A DNA stretch of 64,000 nucleotides from Flavobacterium sp. ENC (GCF_020991415.1 NZ_JAJMOY010000002.1:186001-250000), one strand, 5' to 3'; counted from the first letter of the stretch, positions 34,030-43,996 are shown. Translations and numbers: made by a program. Notes: generated by a model from the letters alone, not told the origin.

Positions 34030-35097
34030 CTATTTTACTCCATTAACAGGATTAACTCTGGCATAAGTTCCATCATCATATTTAATTTGATAAGGCGAAT
34101 TAAAAAACGTACTTGGCAAATAATAATCGGTAGTAATGACCTGCGCTCCTGAAGCTTTTGCTGCTTCAAAATGCGAATAATCATTGGCTCTTGCTTCTTT
34201 GGTATCCGAATCGGCTCTGGTGCGTATAATATATCCTTTTTTAACAAGTTCCGCAATTTCAGGATCTGTGGAATTGTTTCTGAATAAAGCTGCTGCCTCG
34301 GGTTTTCCGGGTTCAGCATTTATAAAAACGGCGCGTCCTTTTAGGGACGGATGATTTAATGCGTACAAATCTCTTTTTGTGCCGTTGTTGTCCAGCAGGA
34401 ATAGAAATCTTCCCTTTGCTTTTTTCAGTGTTGGCCAGTTGTTATGCAAAACCGCTTCTTCAAGCGTGCTGTATTTTCCTCTCACCATATCCGGTGTAAT
34501 CAGTTTAGCGTTCCCTAATTCTTTACGGATTACTTTGTCTAAAGCATCAAATACTTCCGGCGTGAAATCTTCCGGTTTCGTTCCGAAGAAGTTGGCTTCT
34601 CCATCTTTAGGTTCCAGAGTAATAAAGACAGGAACATGACCTGGATTTGCATCCGACCATTTTTTAAGCTCCTGCAGACAGATTTCGAAAGTATAACAGG
34701 AAGTTCTGAAATCGATATCCGGCATGTGGAAAACCTTAAAACCCGGCTTATTCATCAATCCTTTCGGATCATACGCTTCTTGTGATTTTACGACGTCCAG
34801 TCCTTTTGGGTGCGCGTATTTTCCGCCTTTGGCATCCGCAAAAACATCGATTTCTAAATTGCGTAAGCCTTTATTCAGTTGTTCTGTTAAACCAATATGC
34901 GTGTATTGCAAACCTTTAAGGGAACGTGTGGTGTCTTTTGCCTGAATAAGATTGTATAAGTCCGTTTCGATAGCGTGTCTGTAGCTGTTGTGGGAACCAA
35001 TGACTTGTAATTGGTTTATTTTCAGGTTTTCGTTTTGTATTTGTGCAGTGCATTGCAGGGTACCGGCAAGACATAATGCAAACAGGAGATGTTTCAT
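34030..35097 (-). CDS. secreted Ca2+-dependent phosphoinositide-specific phospholipase C family protein
   Basis: 355 residues with a signal peptide (MKHLLFALCLAGTLQCTAQ). The catalytic region resembles the PI-PLC-C1 group: QVIGSHNSYRHA with the first catalytic His36, LRNLEIDVFAD with metal-binding acids, and FITLEPKDGE. The C-terminus has VITTDYYLP. Members cleave phosphoinositides or related phosphodiesters outside the cytoplasm. It converges with the metallophosphoesterase gene and is divergent from the ECF sigma/SusCD operon, so it could belong to that regulon. The true substrate is unproven. Confidence 0.85.
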   Translation of the reverse strand: MKHLLFALCLAGTLQCTAQIQNENLKINQLQVIGSHNSYRHAIETDLYNLIQAKDTTRSLKGLQYTHIGLTEQLNKGLRNLEIDVFADAKGGKYAHPKGLDVVKSQEAYDPKGLMNKPGFKVFHMPDIDFRTSCYTFEICLQELKKWSDANPGHVPVFITLEPKDGEANFFGTKPEDFTPEVFDALDKVIRKELGNAKLITPDMVRGKYSTLEEAVLHNNWPTLKKAKGRFLFLLDNNGTKRDLYALNHPSLKGRAVFINAEPGKPEAAALFRNNSTDPEIAELVKKGYIIRTRADSDTKEARANDYSHFEAAKASGAQVITTDYYLPSTFFNSPYQIKYDDGTYARVNPVNGVK

Positions 35098-35373
35098 AAT
35101 TTGAATTGGTGATGTAATTGTAATTAGGATTAAAGGGCGAGGGGAGAAGAGCTGAGAATACTTCCTCTTTGGGTTTACTAATTTAAAAGTATCATCTGGT
35201 TTTTATGTTAGTTTAAAAAAAACAAATTGAAAACGGATTATCATTTCTTCGCTGAAAAAGTAGTATTAGTACAGCAAAAGAGTTTATTATTTAATTTAAA
35301 GTTAACCTTCAGGCAAAAAATATTGGTGTAACATTTTATTATTTTACAATATGAAACAGTCCCCAATATTGTT

Positions 35374-35904
35374 ATGAAGAACCCTGAAATATTCGAAAAA
35401 ACGTATACGGAATACTGGAAAAAATTAAATGCCTTTTCGTATACCATGACTCAGGATAAAGATTTGGCACAGAACATTGTTCAGGATGTTTTTGTTGACT
35501 TATGGGAGAGAAAAGACGACTTCAGTATTAATGCTATCGAACCTTATTTATTCCGTGCAGTCAAGAACCAGGTTTTTAAGCATTACCAGAACAACCGTTT
35601 TGACAAGACCATTCTGGAAGATAAATTCGAAGATTATATTATTGACAATTTCACCTCCATTGACCCTGAAGTTATGGACCTGCTTTATTCCTTATTAGAC
35701 AAACTTCCCGAAAAAAGAAAAGAAGTTTTACTGATGTATAAATTTCAGGACATGTCCATCGACCAGATTGCTGCGGAACTTGGAATATCAAAACAAACCG
35801 TTAAAAACCAAATTTCTTCGGGTTTGAAACAACTGCGTGAAGGCCTGAAAGATCTGGCCTGGCTGGCACCTTACATCGTTTTGCATCAGAATTTTTTAAA
35901 ATAA
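35374..35904 (+). CDS. ECF sigma factor, FecI-like
   Basis: 176 residues with sigma-70 region 2 (FSYTMTQDKDLAQNIVQDVF then VDLWERKDDF) and region 4 (LPEKRKEVLLMYKFQDMSID then QIAAELGISKQTVKNQISSG). This is the Bacteroidetes FecI-like class paired with FecR. It is followed 78 nt later by a FecR gene and then SusC/SusD. It presumably directs RNA polymerase to the SusC promoter when the transporter signals substrate. Confidence 0.94.
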   Translation: MKNPEIFEKTYTEYWKKLNAFSYTMTQDKDLAQNIVQDVFVDLWERKDDFSINAIEPYLFRAVKNQVFKHYQNNRFDKTILEDKFEDYIIDNFTSIDPEVMDLLYSLLDKLPEKRKEVLLMYKFQDMSIDQIAAELGISKQTVKNQISSGLKQLREGLKDLAWLAPYIVLHQNFLK

Positions 35905-35982
35905 CTTTCTGTTAATGGTTTCATAATATTTCCGGATAGTACGATTTCCGGTTTCCGGTACTTATAGATAACAATAAGTATT

Positions 35983-36906
35983 ATGATAAAAAGAATCAAA
36001 CACAGTTTAGGGTATCTTATAGATAAAAGTGCTCAGCATAAAACTTCAAAAGCAGAAGAAAATTTATTAGATCATTTTGCCTTTACTGAATTTAAAAAAT
36101 CAAAATGGGATGAAGCTTCGATGGGCAATAGCGACGAAGTTTCCCAAAACATATATAAAGGGATTCAGCTTCGAATAGCGAAGAAGAAAAGTTTTAGTCC
36201 GTATTTGAAATATATGGCTGCTGCCAGTATTCTTTTTCTTGTTGGTTTAGGATTTTTTTATAAGCCGAATGCATCAATCGAAAAGCAATTAACATTTAAA
36301 ACTGCATCATCTCCAAAATCAATCCGGTTAAGTGATGGTACGAAAATTTATCTGGCAGCAAATTCTTCTTTTCAATACCCTGCGCAGTTTAAGGGCGACG
36401 AAAGAAAAGTTTCCTTACTGAAGGGGAATGCTTTTTTTGACGTGGCAAAAGACAAAGAACATCCTTTTATTATTCACTCCGGACCAATCAAAACAAGGGT
36501 TGTCGGAACCTCTTTTCATATTCAGTTCTCCAAATCAAAATGTGAAGTGCTTGTCGTAACCGGAAAAGTAAATGTTTCAACCAAAGATCAGAGTGTGGAT
36601 TTAGTTCCTAATGAAGAAGCCTTATTCCTGGGTAGAAAATTATCGAAGCTGCCAATCGATAAATCACTTTCAATCAATTGGTACAACACTGACATTACGC
36701 TTAATGAGGCAACATTAAAACAGGTAATTACCATTTTACAATACAAATACGGAGTCACCTTTTCATTTAAAAATGAAACTGTGCTAACCACGCCGGTGAC
36801 TGTTTTTATAGAAAAGAATGCTTCACTCGATAGTGTCCTAAAACAAATAAACTATATCACAAACCTAAAATTCAACACCTATGACGGAATAATACAAGTG
36901 AATTAA
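35983..36906 (+). CDS. FecR family anti-sigma factor
   Basis: 307 residues: a cytoplasmic N-terminal segment, one membrane helix (about 77-93, YMAAASILFLVGLGFFY), and the periplasmic FecR domain (IRLSDGTKIYLAANSSFQYP, VSLLKGNAFFDVAKDKEHPF, VVGTSFHIQF). A C-terminal STN-like segment follows (TLKQVITILQYKYGVTFSFK). It should relay the state of the SusC N-terminal STN domain to the ECF sigma factor. A hairpin lies between this gene and susC. Confidence 0.93.
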   Translation: MIKRIKHSLGYLIDKSAQHKTSKAEENLLDHFAFTEFKKSKWDEASMGNSDEVSQNIYKGIQLRIAKKKSFSPYLKYMAAASILFLVGLGFFYKPNASIEKQLTFKTASSPKSIRLSDGTKIYLAANSSFQYPAQFKGDERKVSLLKGNAFFDVAKDKEHPFIIHSGPIKTRVVGTSFHIQFSKSKCEVLVVTGKVNVSTKDQSVDLVPNEEALFLGRKLSKLPIDKSLSINWYNTDITLNEATLKQVITILQYKYGVTFSFKNETVLTTPVTVFIEKNASLDSVLKQINYITNLKFNTYDGIIQVN

Positions 36907-36919
36907 AAAACAAAAAAAA

Positions 36920-36940
36920 GCAGTTGCTGAGAACAACTGC
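36920..36940 (+). terminator. intercistronic hairpin between fecR and susC
   Basis: GCAGTTG and CAACTGC flank a 7-nt loop. The following sequence GATTAATAATTAAG has no strong T tract, so it is more likely a processing or attenuation hairpin than a full terminator. Confidence 0.4.
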
Positions 36941-36979
36941 GATTAATAATTAAGTATCGAAAAACCAATAACTTAAATC

Positions 36980-39900
36980 ATGTATTTTAAACGAATCAAT
37001 TTAAATTTTCTAAAGAGAACTTTCTTTTTAGTTCTGGCAACACTATCCGTTCAAATCGGTTACAGTGCTACTACTCTTAAAAAATCAAATGTAAAAAATA
37101 AAATAGAAAAAGCAACTTTAGTTTCTATTTTTTCAAAATTGAGCCAGCAAACGGACTATAAATTTAGTTACGGACAAGCTATTATTGCTGATAACACAGT
37201 TTACACAGTAAATTATACGAACGAATCTGTAGCGGTAATTTTAAGCGATCTTTCTAAGAAAGCAAATTTCAATTACAACATCAACGGAAAATTAGTTTTA
37301 ATTCAGAAAAGTACACCTTCAAAAATTTCAGACTCAGCAGAAAAAATTAGAATAAAAGGTAAAATTGTTGACGAAAACGGTGTGCCAATGCCTGGCGTAA
37401 CGGTTTTAGAAACAGCCACTAAAAATGCTACCGTGACTAATTTTGACGGAGAATTTGAACTTTCTGTTACTGAAGGCAAAACGATCGAAGTTTCTTATTT
37501 AGGGTATCAAACGAAAACGGTTGGTGTACAACAGAATTTCATGACCATAAAATTAGAGCCAAATACCTCAGAATTGAGTGAAGTTGTGGTTGTAGGTTAT
37601 GGTAAACAGTCTAAAAAAGACGTTACCGGAGCGGTAACACAATTAGAAGCGACTAATTTTAAACAAGGTGTAAACATCTCTGTAGATAATTTAATTCAGG
37701 GAAAAGTGGCCGGAGTTCGTGTGGTGAGTTCAAGCGGTGAGCCGGGAGCTGGTGTAAATGTTACGATTCGTGGAGTGGGATCGATCAGAAGCGGAAGTAC
37801 ACCTTTATTTGTTGTGGATGGTATGCCATTGTCTAATGATGATACAAGCCCTGCCGGAACTAATGTTGGTTTTGGAGGTTCAGCTGCAAAAAATCCATTA
37901 AACTTTTTGAATACAAGTGATATCGAATCGATTACAGTTCTTAAAGATGCATCTGCAGCGGCTATTTACGGAGCAAGAGGATCTAATGGAGTGGTATTGG
38001 TTACGACTAAAAAAGGATCTAAAGGCGAAGGAACATTAACGTTTGATTCTTATATGGGAGTTTCGAGTGTTGCTCATAAATTAGATGTTTTAGATGCAAA
38101 CCAATATAGAAGTGCTATAAAAGATAAAGCATTTGATCATGGCGGAAACACAGACTGGCAGGATGTTATTTTTAGAAGTGCAATTACTAAAAATAATTCA
38201 TTGTCTTTTGCTAAACAAACGGAGTCAGGCAACTACTATGCCTCTGTTGCACAAATGGATCAGGAAGGAATTATTCATAACAGTAATTTCAAACGTCTTT
38301 CAGGCAGAATTAATGCTGCCGAATCCTTTTTAGACAACAAACGTTTAAATATAAAACTGAATCTTACTGCGAGCCAGACTACAGATGATGGAGTTCCAAC
38401 AAGTGATGACGGTGGTTCTAACGGACAATTGATCGTACATACTTTGATGGCTAATCCAACCAGATCCGTTTTTGATGCCAACGGAAAGTACACCAATTTT
38501 AATATGAACGCACATTATAACCCTGCTTATTTATTAAGTGTTTATGAAGATCAAACGCGTACGTTAAGAGTTTTAGGAAATCTGGAGGCTTCTTTCAGAA
38601 TTATCAGCGGATTAGAATATAAATTAAATATTGGTATAGATCGTTCTACATCAGAAAGAAATACTACAATTTATCCCAACCTTACCGATTTAAACCCAAA
38701 AGGTAAATATGTTCAGAACAATCTGGATTCAAAAAATTCATTGATTGAACATTACCTAACTTATAGTAAGGCATTAGATAAACATAAATTTGAAGTTCTT
38801 GGCGGATTCTCTTATCAAAAATTTGAAAGATCAGGAACAAGTTTCAGTATTGATGGAATTTCAGCGCAGGGAGCAGGTGTAAAACCATCTATTAATCCAG
38901 GTTTTGCAGGAACGCAGTCTGGTACAACAGGTTATGCTCAGGAAAACGAATTGCAATCTTATTTCGGAAGATTAAATTACAGTTTTGATAATAAATACTT
39001 ATTGACAGCTTCTATGAGAGCTGATGGTTCTACACGTTTTGGAGATAATAACAAATACGGTTATTTTCCTTCATTTGCTTTAGGATGGAATATTTCTAAT
39101 GAAAATTTCCTGAAAGATTCTCAAACAATCAATAACCTAAAGCTTAGAGCAAGCTGGGGACAAACAGGAAATCAGGAAGTACCAAATAAACAAACTAAGG
39201 CCAGTTACTCTTTGGCTGGCCCGGACGGATATTATTTATATGATGATTTAAATCTTGTAAATGGTGTTTCTGTTTCCAGAACAGCAAATCCGGATTTAAA
39301 ATGGGAAGTTGTTACACAATATAATTTAGGTCTTGATTTCAATTTATGGAATGACAAATTTTATGGAACTGTAGACTATTTTAATAAAACAACTACAGAT
39401 GCTATTTTGTTTATAAATTCAACTCCTTTGAGTCAGACAAAATTTATCTGGACAAATATTGACGGTAAAATTGTTAATAAGGGTATTGAGATTACCCTGG
39501 GTTCTAAAATCATCGACAGCAAAGATTTCAGCTGGAATGTTGATGTGAACGGATCAACATTAAACAACAAAATTGAAAACTTACCGCTTTCAGAAATCTT
39601 AACAGGTGCTATTTCCGGTCCTGGACAATCAGGTGTTAATGCTAATATTTACAAAAGCGGTTACTCGGCTGGTTCATTCTATTTGTTAGAGCACACTGGT
39701 TTTGATCAAAATGGAGCAAACATATTTAAAGACCAGAATGGAGACGGTAAAATTGATAACAGCGACCGAATTATTATTGAAGGAGCTTTGCCAACTTTTT
39801 ATTACGGTTTCAACAGTGATATGAGATATAAAAACTTTAGTTTTTCATTCTCAATTATTGGACAAACAGGCGGTTATTTGTTGAATAATACAGGATTGAA

Positions 39901-40258
39901 TGCTTTAAATATTAACAACTTAGCATCAGATCGTAACGTGGCAACAGGATATTATGAGTCAGGCGCAAACCCAACAAACTCGCCAATTTTGTCTACACTT
40001 TTCCTGGAAAAGTCTGATTTTATAAGATTAAATGCGGCACGTATAGGTTACAATTTTGATTTGAAAGGATTGAACTGGATGAATGGCTTAACACTTTATA
40101 TTACAGGAAATAACCTAATTACAATTACAAATTACACAGGATTTGATCCATTAGTAAACACTCCTAAAGCAACTGACGGAAACCAATCTATTGGTATTGA
40201 TTACGCAGCTTATCCAACTTCGAGAACGTTCAGTTTAGGAGCAACTTTAAAATTATAA
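36980..40258 (+). CDS. SusC/RagA family TonB-dependent outer-membrane transporter with N-terminal STN domain
   Basis: 1092 residues. Signal peptide to about residue 30, then an STN signalling domain (KIEKATLVSIFSKLSQQTDY ...), a carboxypeptidase-regulatory-like domain (GKIVDENGVPMPGVTVLETA then FDGEFELSV), the plug (VVVGYGKQSKKDVTGAVTQL, GVGSIRSGSTPLFVVDGMPL) and the 22-strand barrel ending RTFSLGATLKL. The STN domain is the contact for FecR and fits the upstream sigma/anti-sigma pair. SusD follows 3 nt later. The SusC/D pair forms a bin-lid importer for a nutrient too large for porins. The substrate is not readable, and no glycoside hydrolase is in the operon. Confidence 0.96.
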   Translation: MYFKRINLNFLKRTFFLVLATLSVQIGYSATTLKKSNVKNKIEKATLVSIFSKLSQQTDYKFSYGQAIIADNTVYTVNYTNESVAVILSDLSKKANFNYNINGKLVLIQKSTPSKISDSAEKIRIKGKIVDENGVPMPGVTVLETATKNATVTNFDGEFELSVTEGKTIEVSYLGYQTKTVGVQQNFMTIKLEPNTSELSEVVVVGYGKQSKKDVTGAVTQLEATNFKQGVNISVDNLIQGKVAGVRVVSSSGEPGAGVNVTIRGVGSIRSGSTPLFVVDGMPLSNDDTSPAGTNVGFGGSAAKNPLNFLNTSDIESITVLKDASAAAIYGARGSNGVVLVTTKKGSKGEGTLTFDSYMGVSSVAHKLDVLDANQYRSAIKDKAFDHGGNTDWQDVIFRSAITKNNSLSFAKQTESGNYYASVAQMDQEGIIHNSNFKRLSGRINAAESFLDNKRLNIKLNLTASQTTDDGVPTSDDGGSNGQLIVHTLMANPTRSVFDANGKYTNFNMNAHYNPAYLLSVYEDQTRTLRVLGNLEASFRIISGLEYKLNIGIDRSTSERNTTIYPNLTDLNPKGKYVQNNLDSKNSLIEHYLTYSKALDKHKFEVLGGFSYQKFERSGTSFSIDGISAQGAGVKPSINPGFAGTQSGTTGYAQENELQSYFGRLNYSFDNKYLLTASMRADGSTRFGDNNKYGYFPSFALGWNISNENFLKDSQTINNLKLRASWGQTGNQEVPNKQTKASYSLAGPDGYYLYDDLNLVNGVSVSRTANPDLKWEVVTQYNLGLDFNLWNDKFYGTVDYFNKTTTDAILFINSTPLSQTKFIWTNIDGKIVNKGIEITLGSKIIDSKDFSWNVDVNGSTLNNKIENLPLSEILTGAISGPGQSGVNANIYKSGYSAGSFYLLEHTGFDQNGANIFKDQNGDGKIDNSDRIIIEGALPTFYYGFNSDMRYKNFSFSFSIIGQTGGYLLNNTGLNALNINNLASDRNVATGYYESGANPTNSPILSTLFLEKSDFIRLNAARIGYNFDLKGLNWMNGLTLYITGNNLITITNYTGFDPLVNTPKATDGNQSIGIDYAAYPTSRTFSLGATLKL

Positions 40259-40261
40259 ATT

Positions 40262-42028
40262 ATGAAGACAAAGACATTTTTAAGCATAAAATTTTTAACA
40301 TTATTCTCTTTTATTTTTCTTCTGAACAGCTGTACCGATCTGGATGAAGTTTTTTTAGATGAAATACCCGGAAATACAGTTTCAGATCCTGCGGGTTCGC
40401 TTGCTGCTGCTTATGACAGGTTGGGTGACGGAACTTTCGTTGATCATGGAGCCATTTTTGCCATGCAGGAATACACTACAGATGAAGCTATTTTACCAAC
40501 TCGTGGAAGTGACTGGGGAGATGGCGGAAAATGGAGGGATATGCACGAATTTACCTGGAGCTCTACTAATTCAATCATTGTAGGTAACTGGGATTTATTA
40601 ACAAATGGTATTACACGTTGTATAACAGCTATACAATCGGCTGAACAAAGTTCAATTCCTGAAAAGAAATTATTTTCTGCAGAAGCAAAAGCACTTATGG
40701 CTTTTTACACGTATACCACTTTGGATTTATACGGACAGGCTCCATATAAAGATCCAATGGATCCAAAAGCGACTTTGCAAATCCTAAAAGCAGATACTCA
40801 AATAGATAAATTAATTACAGATGTTGAGGCTTTACTTCCTGATTTAGCTGATATTGGAACGCAGAGAACCTATCACGGAAGATTTACAAAACAGGCAGCT
40901 TATGGTTTCTTAGCTACAATGTACTTAAACCGTGCAGTGTTTAAAGACCGTTATAATGCTGCGTCAAATTTTAATTTTAATGAACCTGCCGTATCTGGTA
41001 CCGGAACAGATATGGACCGTGTCATTTATTACACCTCATTATTAATCGACTCAGGGAAATTTAGTCTGGAAAGTGATTTTTTCAAAAACTTTGCAAGAAA
41101 TAATGAAAATGGTAAAGAGCTTATTTTTGCAATTTCCCAAAAAATAGATTATATCAGAAACGGTTCTAACAGTTTCGCCTATGTAAGTATGGAGCGTAAC
41201 CAAAGAGCATCTGCAGCAAACAGAGGCACAAATGCTGCCTGTATCACTCCGGAATTCTATGCCTCATGGGCCGGTAATCACGATGATCCAAGATTTGAGC
41301 AGCATTACCAATATGCTGATGGTACCTGGTTTATGAATGATGGTACAGATGTAAGTGTTCCTGCAACTGACATCGTGCCTAAAAGTGCCAACCTGCCATG
41401 GTTTCATTTTAACAGAGGAATTCAGGCCGGACTTCAGTATGGGCCTATATTATTGCCTTCGGGATCTCTTGAAATGGTAGGAAACCGTATTAAAGTTTCT
41501 CCATTGTTTATGGAAAAAAGTACGGGTACAAGAATGAATTTTACGCCAACATTAACATTTGCAGATCCTAATAAATCTGTTTTTGCCCAAAATGAAATCA
41601 ATCAGGGAGCACGTGTTTTTAAATATGAATTTGATCCGGAAGGAGGAAACGGTAACAGTAATGTTGATATTCCGTTGTTCCGTTTAGGTGGAATTTATGC
41701 CATGAGAGCAGAAGCTTATTTCAGAAAAGGAAGTACAGGTTTGGCGATGGACGATTTAAATAAATTGCGTACCAGCAGAACAAGAGAATCCTTATTTGCA
41801 AATGCTCCCGGAAAAGCGCTTACTTCTTTAGATGCAGAACAATTGTATAAAGAATTAGGTTTCGAATTGTACTGGGAATTGCAAAGAAGACCTGAAAGTA
41901 TCCGTTTTGGCAAATTTGATCTGGCCGGAACTGCAAAAGCGGCTTCTCAGCCCTTCAGAAGATTATTTCCAATTCCACAAACCATTATCGATCAGAAAGT
42001 ATTCAAACAAAATCAAGGATATAATTAA
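40262..42028 (+). CDS. SusD/RagB family substrate-binding lipoprotein
   Basis: 588 residues. The lipoprotein signal ends LLNSC (Cys about 24) followed by TDLDEVFLDE, which also has the acidic surface-export pattern typical of Bacteroidetes lipoproteins. SusD features are helical TPR-like repeats (RCITAIQSAEQS, AEAKALMAFYTYTTLDLYGQ), the middle RLGGIYAMRAEAYFRKG and the C-terminal ELYWELQRRPESIRFGKF ... LFPIPQTII. It begins 3 nt after susC. It should cap the SusC barrel and bind the substrate. Confidence 0.96.
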   Translation: MKTKTFLSIKFLTLFSFIFLLNSCTDLDEVFLDEIPGNTVSDPAGSLAAAYDRLGDGTFVDHGAIFAMQEYTTDEAILPTRGSDWGDGGKWRDMHEFTWSSTNSIIVGNWDLLTNGITRCITAIQSAEQSSIPEKKLFSAEAKALMAFYTYTTLDLYGQAPYKDPMDPKATLQILKADTQIDKLITDVEALLPDLADIGTQRTYHGRFTKQAAYGFLATMYLNRAVFKDRYNAASNFNFNEPAVSGTGTDMDRVIYYTSLLIDSGKFSLESDFFKNFARNNENGKELIFAISQKIDYIRNGSNSFAYVSMERNQRASAANRGTNAACITPEFYASWAGNHDDPRFEQHYQYADGTWFMNDGTDVSVPATDIVPKSANLPWFHFNRGIQAGLQYGPILLPSGSLEMVGNRIKVSPLFMEKSTGTRMNFTPTLTFADPNKSVFAQNEINQGARVFKYEFDPEGGNGNSNVDIPLFRLGGIYAMRAEAYFRKGSTGLAMDDLNKLRTSRTRESLFANAPGKALTSLDAEQLYKELGFELYWELQRRPESIRFGKFDLAGTAKAASQPFRRLFPIPQTIIDQKVFKQNQGYN

Positions 42029-42054
42029 GTTTTCGTGTTAGTTTATTTTTACGT

Positions 42055-42088
42055 AAAAGCCTGTTCATTAATTTGAGCAGGCTTTTCT
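42055..42088. terminator. terminator after susD
   Basis: AAAAGCCTGTTC pairs with GAGCAGGCTTTT across an 8-nt loop, followed by CTTTTT. The left A tract makes it usable for the minus strand too. Confidence 0.75.
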
Positions 42089-42117
42089 TTTTATCGAATT
42101 TTCGAATTTGAAACCGT

Positions 42118-42327
42118 TTAATCTTCCCAGCCGCAAAGTGTCAGTCCGTAGCCCTGAGCCTGGGAAACAGTTACTTTTGTCAATTCATGTCTGCAGGCCG
42201 TTAAACCGCGGCAATTTTCGTTATAATGATATTTTTTTGCTCCGACGGGACCACAGATATACACTTTGGTTTCCACAGGATGAAAAGAGGTCAGGAGCAG
42301 TAATAGCAAGAGTGGGGCATATCTCAT
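42118..42327 (-). CDS. small secreted cysteine-containing protein
   Basis: 69 residues. A signal peptide (MRYAPLLLLLLLTSFHPVET) is followed by VYICGPVGAKKYHYNENCRG, then CRHELTKV and a final GLTLCGWED. The spacing KYH....C...... C.H resembles the Cys/His metal-binding pattern of Ada-type N-terminal domains, and similar short proteins recur in Bacteroidetes. The four cysteines could bind metal or form disulfides. It starts 18 nt after a lipoprotein gene on the same strand. Confidence 0.75.
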   Translation of the reverse strand: MRYAPLLLLLLLTSFHPVETKVYICGPVGAKKYHYNENCRGLTACRHELTKVTVSQAQGYGLTLCGWED

Positions 42328-42345
42328 AGGATGGTTTTGGAATTT

Positions 42346-42753
42346 TTAATCGACTATTAAAAAGTATTCATTGGCTTGATGATCTGTTGCCTTTAGTTTT
42401 CCCTGACCAATCCATTCGGTTTTGATTTCAATATCGGGAATAGTATCAAAACGCAGTATTCCCGCACCATTTTTCCCTTCTACATTAATGTTTCCAAAAA
42501 CAGAATCACCTTGGGCACTGACGCCTTTGACATCATAGTTATACTCATAATGACCGGATTTGCCGGTGCGGTATTCGTATTGATAATCGGTATCAACATG
42601 ATAGGTTTTCGCTTCTTCCGGCGTAATGATTTTCCGGTCATTGGCGGTAATGGCTTCTTTGTAGAAGGTATTTATTTTTGGGGGCTGTACCACTTTTTTG
42701 CAGCCGGTTAGCAGGGAAAGAAATAGAAAAGGAAAGAGTAGTTTTTTAATCAT
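42346..42753 (-). CDS. hypothetical lipoprotein
   Basis: 135 residues with a lipoprotein signal (FPFLFLSLLTGCKK, Cys about 18). The mature part is beta-rich: DTDYQYEYRTGKSGHYEYNY then DVKGVSAQGDSVFGNINVEG. I recognise this as a recurring Flavobacterium small lipoprotein but know no function. It is upstream of, and probably co-transcribed with, the small cysteine protein. Confidence 0.7.
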   Translation of the reverse strand: MIKKLLFPFLFLSLLTGCKKVVQPPKINTFYKEAITANDRKIITPEEAKTYHVDTDYQYEYRTGKSGHYEYNYDVKGVSAQGDSVFGNINVEGKNGAGILRFDTIPDIEIKTEWIGQGKLKATDHQANEYFLIVD

Positions 42754-43026
42754 AATTTTCAGCTGTTAAGATGGAGTGTGGAACGATACATTAAAATGCA
42801 TCAGGTTTTGTTTTTTGCGAAATTGATACCTTTTAAACCGATTATAAATATAGAGTTGAATACGATGCAACAGCTGCGTATTTATACCTGAATTTAAACA
42901 GTTTCAATTTTATCTTTTAGAATTATCCGTTCTTTTGATTATTTACTCAAATGTAAAACCAATAAAAATCAGGAGCTTATGGTAAACCGTAAATCGGGGA
43001 TAGTTACGGGTTTTTTAGAATGGCTG
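42754..43026. other. spacer without a gene
   Basis: AT-rich sequence between two minus-strand transcription units. It should contain the promoter of the lipoprotein gene. No repeat or open frame stands out. Confidence 0.4.
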
Positions 43027-43027
43027 C

Positions 43028-43058
43028 AAAAAAAAGAAGAGGATTATAAAATCCTCTT
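43028..43058 (-). terminator. terminator of the five-gene minus-strand operon
   Basis: AAGAGGAT and ATCCTCTT around TATAAA. The A8 tract on the plus strand becomes the T tract on the minus strand, right after the VWA-like lipoprotein gene. Confidence 0.75.
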
Positions 43059-43089
43059 GATAAGTAGTTTTGCTTCAATATGCTGTAAA

Positions 43090-43992
43090 TTAGTGCTGAT
43101 TTTCCACTATAAAATCCCTGATGATTTTTTCCATATCAGAAGGTAAGCCCGCACTTTTGATTTCGAAATGTTTTACTTTCATTTCACTAAACCATTTGGT
43201 CCAGTAAGCTTTTATCACTTTCTCCTCATAGGGATTAGTTTTACCGGGATTAATTCCTAAAACAAGCACTTCCAGATTCGATAAATCATCGCCGGCTTTG
43301 ATGAAACCATAATCCTCTTTTTGAAATTTTTGCTCCCAGTCTTTCGTATTCAGTCCATTTTTTCGAATAAAATCCGGCGTAATAAAAGTCGTTCGGTTGG
43401 CTTCTTTCATGATCGTGCTGTCGAAATACATGTACCCGTCTGTTAAAATGACCAGTATATTGCGGTCTCCCGTTTCAATGCATTGGTCTTTGACTTTGGT
43501 GTCAAAAAAACTCCAGATATCCGACCCGACAAAGTTATTGTCTTTTAGGGCCGATTCATAGATTTTTGAGGTTTGCGCCGCATAATTGGAGTCTATGGAA
43601 TTCAGTAAATCCTTCGATGCATTATTTTTATCGATAACAATTTTCAGTTTTTGTGAAATCGAATTGATCTCCGGATCTTTTGGCTCGGGATTAAAAAACA
43701 ATTGCATTTTATCATTGATCTGACGTATTCTTTTGGATTTTAAATGCTGTGTAAAAGCTTCCGAAACCGATTTAATGTATCCTAAATCCCTCTGGTAATA
43801 TTCCATGGTCGGATTTGGATTTTTCTGCAGGCTAATCCGGTCCGATAAGTCCAGTAATATGCTAATGTTATAGTTTTCTGCGACAGGTTTTTTAGTTACG
43901 GTTTCTTTTTCGTCTTTATCACCATCGGGTTTGCAGGAAAAAGCAGAAACAAATAACAGGGAAACGGCGAGTGTTTTTAGTACGTTTTTCAT
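43090..43992 (-). CDS. VWA-like lipoprotein
   Basis: 300 residues with a lipoprotein signal (LAVSLLFVSAFSCKPD, Cys about 20). The domain begins YNISILLDLSDRISLQKNPN and has ILVILTDGYMYF, which together look like a von Willebrand factor A fold with an incomplete MIDAS (DLSDR in place of DxSxS; the TDG element is kept). It is the last gene of an operon with a YidD-like, a TerB-like and a coiled-coil membrane protein. VWA plus TerB is a theme of the Ter stress systems, but this arrangement is not one I know. The VWA call is from pattern only. Confidence 0.62.
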   Translation of the reverse strand: MKNVLKTLAVSLLFVSAFSCKPDGDKDEKETVTKKPVAENYNISILLDLSDRISLQKNPNPTMEYYQRDLGYIKSVSEAFTQHLKSKRIRQINDKMQLFFNPEPKDPEINSISQKLKIVIDKNNASKDLLNSIDSNYAAQTSKIYESALKDNNFVGSDIWSFFDTKVKDQCIETGDRNILVILTDGYMYFDSTIMKEANRTTFITPDFIRKNGLNTKDWEQKFQKEDYGFIKAGDDLSNLEVLVLGINPGKTNPYEEKVIKAYWTKWFSEMKVKHFEIKSAGLPSDMEKIIRDFIVENQH

Positions 43993-43996
43993 AAAA

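Noticed and set aside
35374..42028. Classical polysaccharide utilisation locus
   Set aside because: The SusC/D pair and regulators are present, but there are no glycoside hydrolases or lyases in the operon; the nearest GH2 gene is 27 kb away.
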